From JAZDFP01 sp043801445 (GTDB taxonomy: Bacteria > Planctomycetota > MHYJ01 > JACQXL01): a stretch of 33,823 bases of DNA. The stretch lies in contig JAZDMB010000039.1 of assembly GCA_043801445.1 (NCBI GenBank), positions 1 through 33,823 of the forward strand, in the 5' to 3' direction. The notes beneath the pieces were generated by a model. It saw only the letters and a program-made list of their open reading frames with translations. It did not search any database and was not told where the DNA came from. Made by a program: the position numbers and the translations under genes. The number at the start of each line of letters is the position of its first letter. Within the stretch, counting starts at the first letter, position 1. This document shows, piece after piece, positions 32,155-33,823 of this stretch.

Positions 32155-32258
32155 AAACAGTCCTTGAATCCCGTTAATTTCTGTAATCAACCTCTTGGAA
32201 TGCATTATCTCATCATCAGAAGGGTAATGACGCCAAGACGTCATAAGGAGTTTTTAAT

Positions 32259-32609
32259 ATGAGTCAGGATTCTGAAATCACCACAGTCAGCGGCTGTTTA
32301 GCCAGGATTATCTGGTTTGCCTTAGGACCAGTGGCCTTGCTCCTTTGTGCAGTTATCATTGCCTTCCAGCAACTTGCTATTCCTTCGGTGTTAGATATTA
32401 TCTATGGCGGAGTGTTAGTTATTATTATTATTGCGCGGATGGTTGACCAGCCGCCCAAGCCGAAGGAAATGCCAGAAAATCAAACTATTAATAAACAAGG
32501 AACGGAAGATTACCATAGAAGTCCGGTTAGCAAATACATTATTATTTTATCCATTAGTAGTATTGTGCTTTGGCTGGTGGCTCATTTCGTTGTAAAACAA
32601 GTGCTATAA
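32259..32609 (+). CDS. Small membrane protein of unknown function
   Basis: It has 116 residues. AAGGAG lies at a good distance before the ATG. Three hydrophobic segments are visible: IIWFALGPVALLLCAVIIAF, LDIIYGGVLVIIIIA and, after a charged loop (DQPPKPKEMPENQ), YIIILSISSIVLWLVAHFVV. I do not recognise the family. It is followed 35 bp later by another membrane protein and then by the glycosyltransferase-phosphatase gene, all co-directional, so a shared transcript from the promoter at 32014 is likely. Confidence 0.7.
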   Translation: MSQDSEITTVSGCLARIIWFALGPVALLLCAVIIAFQQLAIPSVLDIIYGGVLVIIIIARMVDQPPKPKEMPENQTINKQGTEDYHRSPVSKYIIILSISSIVLWLVAHFVVKQVL

Positions 32610-32644
32610 AAAGTGAAGCACTTAAGCAGAGAGGATAAACGAAA

Positions 32645-32845
32645 ATGAATCCAGATGACTATATCAATTGGTATTATATATGGGCAACACTAATTATCAG
32701 ATTCGTGGGTGTATTTATAATCCTGTCCACTCTGGCTTTGGGAATTTTTATAATGTCCAAAATAACAGCATGGATTATGGGAAACAAAGGTAATAAAAGC
32801 AGTCTGCCTGCCGAAGTCTCGGCGCAGGCAAGCGATAAGGTATAA
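32645..32845 (+). CDS. 66-aa single-pass membrane protein
   Basis: A short N-terminus (MNPDDYINWYYIW) precedes one long hydrophobic segment (LIIRFVGVFIILSTLALGIF) and a basic tail. The last 16 residues (SSLPAEVSAQASDKV) are encoded largely by a GC palindrome (32805-32830), so the native C-terminus may have been altered. A GAGAGGA ribosome site lies upstream. The stop is 3 bp before the next ATG, suggesting translational coupling with the glycosyltransferase gene. Function unknown. Confidence 0.65.
   Translation: MNPDDYINWYYIWATLIIRFVGVFIILSTLALGIFIMSKITAWIMGNKGNKSSLPAEVSAQASDKV
32805..32830. repeat. GC palindrome TGCCTG...CAGGCA at 3' end of the 66-aa gene
   Basis: TGCCTG (32805-32810) and CAGGCA (32825-32830) with inner CCGA/TCGG arms. 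Translated in frame as LPAEVSAQA. Confidence 0.75.
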
Positions 32846-32848
32846 ATA

Positions 32849-33823
32849 ATGATTTCCGTAATTATCCCGACCATTAATGAGGAAAAGACCGTCGCGCAGG
32901 TGGTGTCCATGGCCCGCAGGTCCAAGAATGTCAGCGAGGTTATTGTGATTGATGATAAATCACTTGACCGGACTGTAGAGGCGGCTAAAGAAGCAGGCGC
33001 AAGCATTATTACCTCAACCAAAATCGGCAAAGGCGCATCTATGAAAGATGGGCTTCTGGTGGCGCATAACGAAATTATCGTCTATCTGGACGGTGATATC
33101 TCTAATTATGCCGACGATGTGGTAGGGAAGATGTCCGAACCGCTTATCAAGGATGAGGCGGATTTTGTCAAGTCCACTTTCGGCAGGGAAGCCGGCCGGG
33201 TCACCGAACTAGTGGCCAAGCCGCTCTTGAGTTTGCTTATGCCTGAGGCATTGAAATTCTCCCAACCTTTAAGCGGGATTATCGCGGGTAAGAAATCATT
33301 CTTTGAAAAAATAGAGTTTGAGAATGATTACGGCGTGGATATCGGCATACTTCTGGACATGCTCAAAATAAAAGCGCGGATTAAAGAAGTTAATATTGGT
33401 CGGATTGAGAACAAGATGAAGCAATGGCGCGAATTGGGACGAATGTCGCGCGAGGTATCGCGGGCTATCCTGAAACGTTCTAAAACTAATCCTGATTTCT
33501 CGCTGGATTCTCTGGAAACCATCAATATTATCAGGGACCAGATGGAACTGGCAATTAATGAATCACTGGCGCCGCTAAAGAAGATGATTGTCTTTGATAT
33601 GGACAATACCATCCTTCAGGGTAGGTTTGTCTATGAAGCAGCCAAGGAATTCAACTTTGAGAAGGAGTTGGTCAAGATTCTTGCCACCAATTCCGACTCC
33701 TGGCTTTTAACAAAACTCATTGCCCAGAATCTTAAAGGTCTGAATATCGCCCAGATAATTTCCTTGGTGGACAAAATACCATTAGTGCCTGATACTCTGG
33801 AAGTAATCTCTGAATTAAAGAAA
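32849..33823 (+). CDS. GpgS-like family 2 glycosyltransferase fused to a HAD phosphatase, 3' end cut by window edge
   Basis: The frame is open from ATG 32849 to the right edge (325 codons). Residues 1 to about 215 form a GT-A glycosyltransferase: VIIPTINEEKT, VIDDKSLDRT, GKGASMKDGL, the metal-binding YLDGDISN, then FVKSTFGREAGRVTELVAKP and QPLSGIIAGK and YGVDIGILLDML, which match glucosyl-3-phosphoglycerate synthase more closely than generic sugar transferases. From about residue 246 a HAD-superfamily phosphatase begins with the nucleophile motif VFDMDNTILQG (SerB-like type). Together these could make glucosyl-3-phosphoglycerate and remove its phosphate, yielding the compatible solute glucosylglycerate. 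Alternative: a polyprenyl-phosphate sugar transferase. The C-terminal HAD motifs lie beyond the window. Confidence 0.8.
   Translation, partial: MISVIIPTINEEKTVAQVVSMARRSKNVSEVIVIDDKSLDRTVEAAKEAGASIITSTKIGKGASMKDGLLVAHNEIIVYLDGDISNYADDVVGKMSEPLIKDEADFVKSTFGREAGRVTELVAKPLLSLLMPEALKFSQPLSGIIAGKKSFFEKIEFENDYGVDIGILLDMLKIKARIKEVNIGRIENKMKQWRELGRMSREVSRAILKRSKTNPDFSLDSLETINIIRDQMELAINESLAPLKKMIVFDMDNTILQGRFVYEAAKEFNFEKELVKILATNSDSWLLTKLIAQNLKGLNIAQIISLVDKIPLVPDTLEVISELKK

Larger units (their letters stand above)
31912..32258. other. Intergenic region with a consensus promoter and a long leader
   Basis: About 350 bp with no full-length gene. It contains a consensus sigma-70 promoter (32014-32042), a possible 33-codon ORF just after it (32053-32154), a pyrimidine-rich stretch (32112-32140), and a TGACG-CCAAGA-CGTCA hairpin (about 32227-32242) directly before the AAGGAG of the next gene, where it could affect ribosome access. 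Confidence 0.6.

Overview
The window reads as bacterial chromosome from a low-GC (AT-rich), Gram-negative-type organism. Several proteins carry lipoprotein signal peptides, and there are very large secreted beta-propeller and fibronectin-type proteins. A sigma-54 activator, the DXP isoprenoid pathway (dxr), RseP, SMC and a full-length AsnRS are present. This mix, together with the CFI-box C-terminal tails, SBBP propellers and abundant small palindromic repeats, recalls uncultured Planctomycetota, Omnitrophota and similar groundwater lineages. The assignment is inference from gene content only. No rRNA, tRNA, CRISPR array, phage or transposase gene was seen.

Layout. 1-6139: three surface lipoproteins (a multi-domain Fn3 protein cut by the left edge, an unknown lipoprotein, and a seven-bladed kelch protein with a nested domain). 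6233-10308: smc on the minus strand, split by a one-base frameshift and swollen by palindromic and low-complexity inserts. 10850-19303: a PocR/sigma-54 activator, then a pair of 17-bp palindromes and a sigma-54 promoter, a STAS-domain protein, and two translationally coupled giant SBBP beta-propeller proteins with CFI-box tails. 19331-22652 (minus): nifS, trxB and amrS as a probable redox/Fe-S operon. 22826-25272: asnS and an acyl-CoA dehydrogenase. 25308-25775: a small lipoprotein on the minus strand. 25877-30673: an FHA-GAF-adenylate cyclase (probably leaderless), dxr and rseP, tightly spaced. 30811-31911: a YacP-like NYN protein and acylphosphatase. 32259-33823: two small membrane proteins and a GpgS-like glycosyltransferase fused to a HAD phosphatase, cut by the right edge.

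The most striking feature is a set of dispersed palindromic elements that sit inside coding sequences and are translated. A family of about 105 bp (arms GCCCGTTAGAA / TTCTAACGGGC, tail ending CTTGCTACTGC) occurs four times, always in the same orientation as the host gene. It lies in the smc hinge entrance, supplies the smc stop codon, supplies the amrS start and first ~34 residues, and supplies the nifS stop codon. Smaller GC-rich palindromes are inserted in frame in rseP (three times), smc, amrS, the YacP-like gene, the second SBBP gene and a 66-aa membrane protein. Four-copy heptanucleotide repeats are inserted in both SBBP genes. The genome appears to host several miniature elements that tolerate or exploit translation, comparable in concept to Rickettsia palindromic elements.

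A second point of interest is the regulatory circuit at 10850-19303. A PocR-type sigma-54 activator lies next to a well-spaced -24/-12 promoter with two palindromic upstream sites, which suggests signal-dependent expression of the STAS protein and perhaps of the propeller surface proteins.
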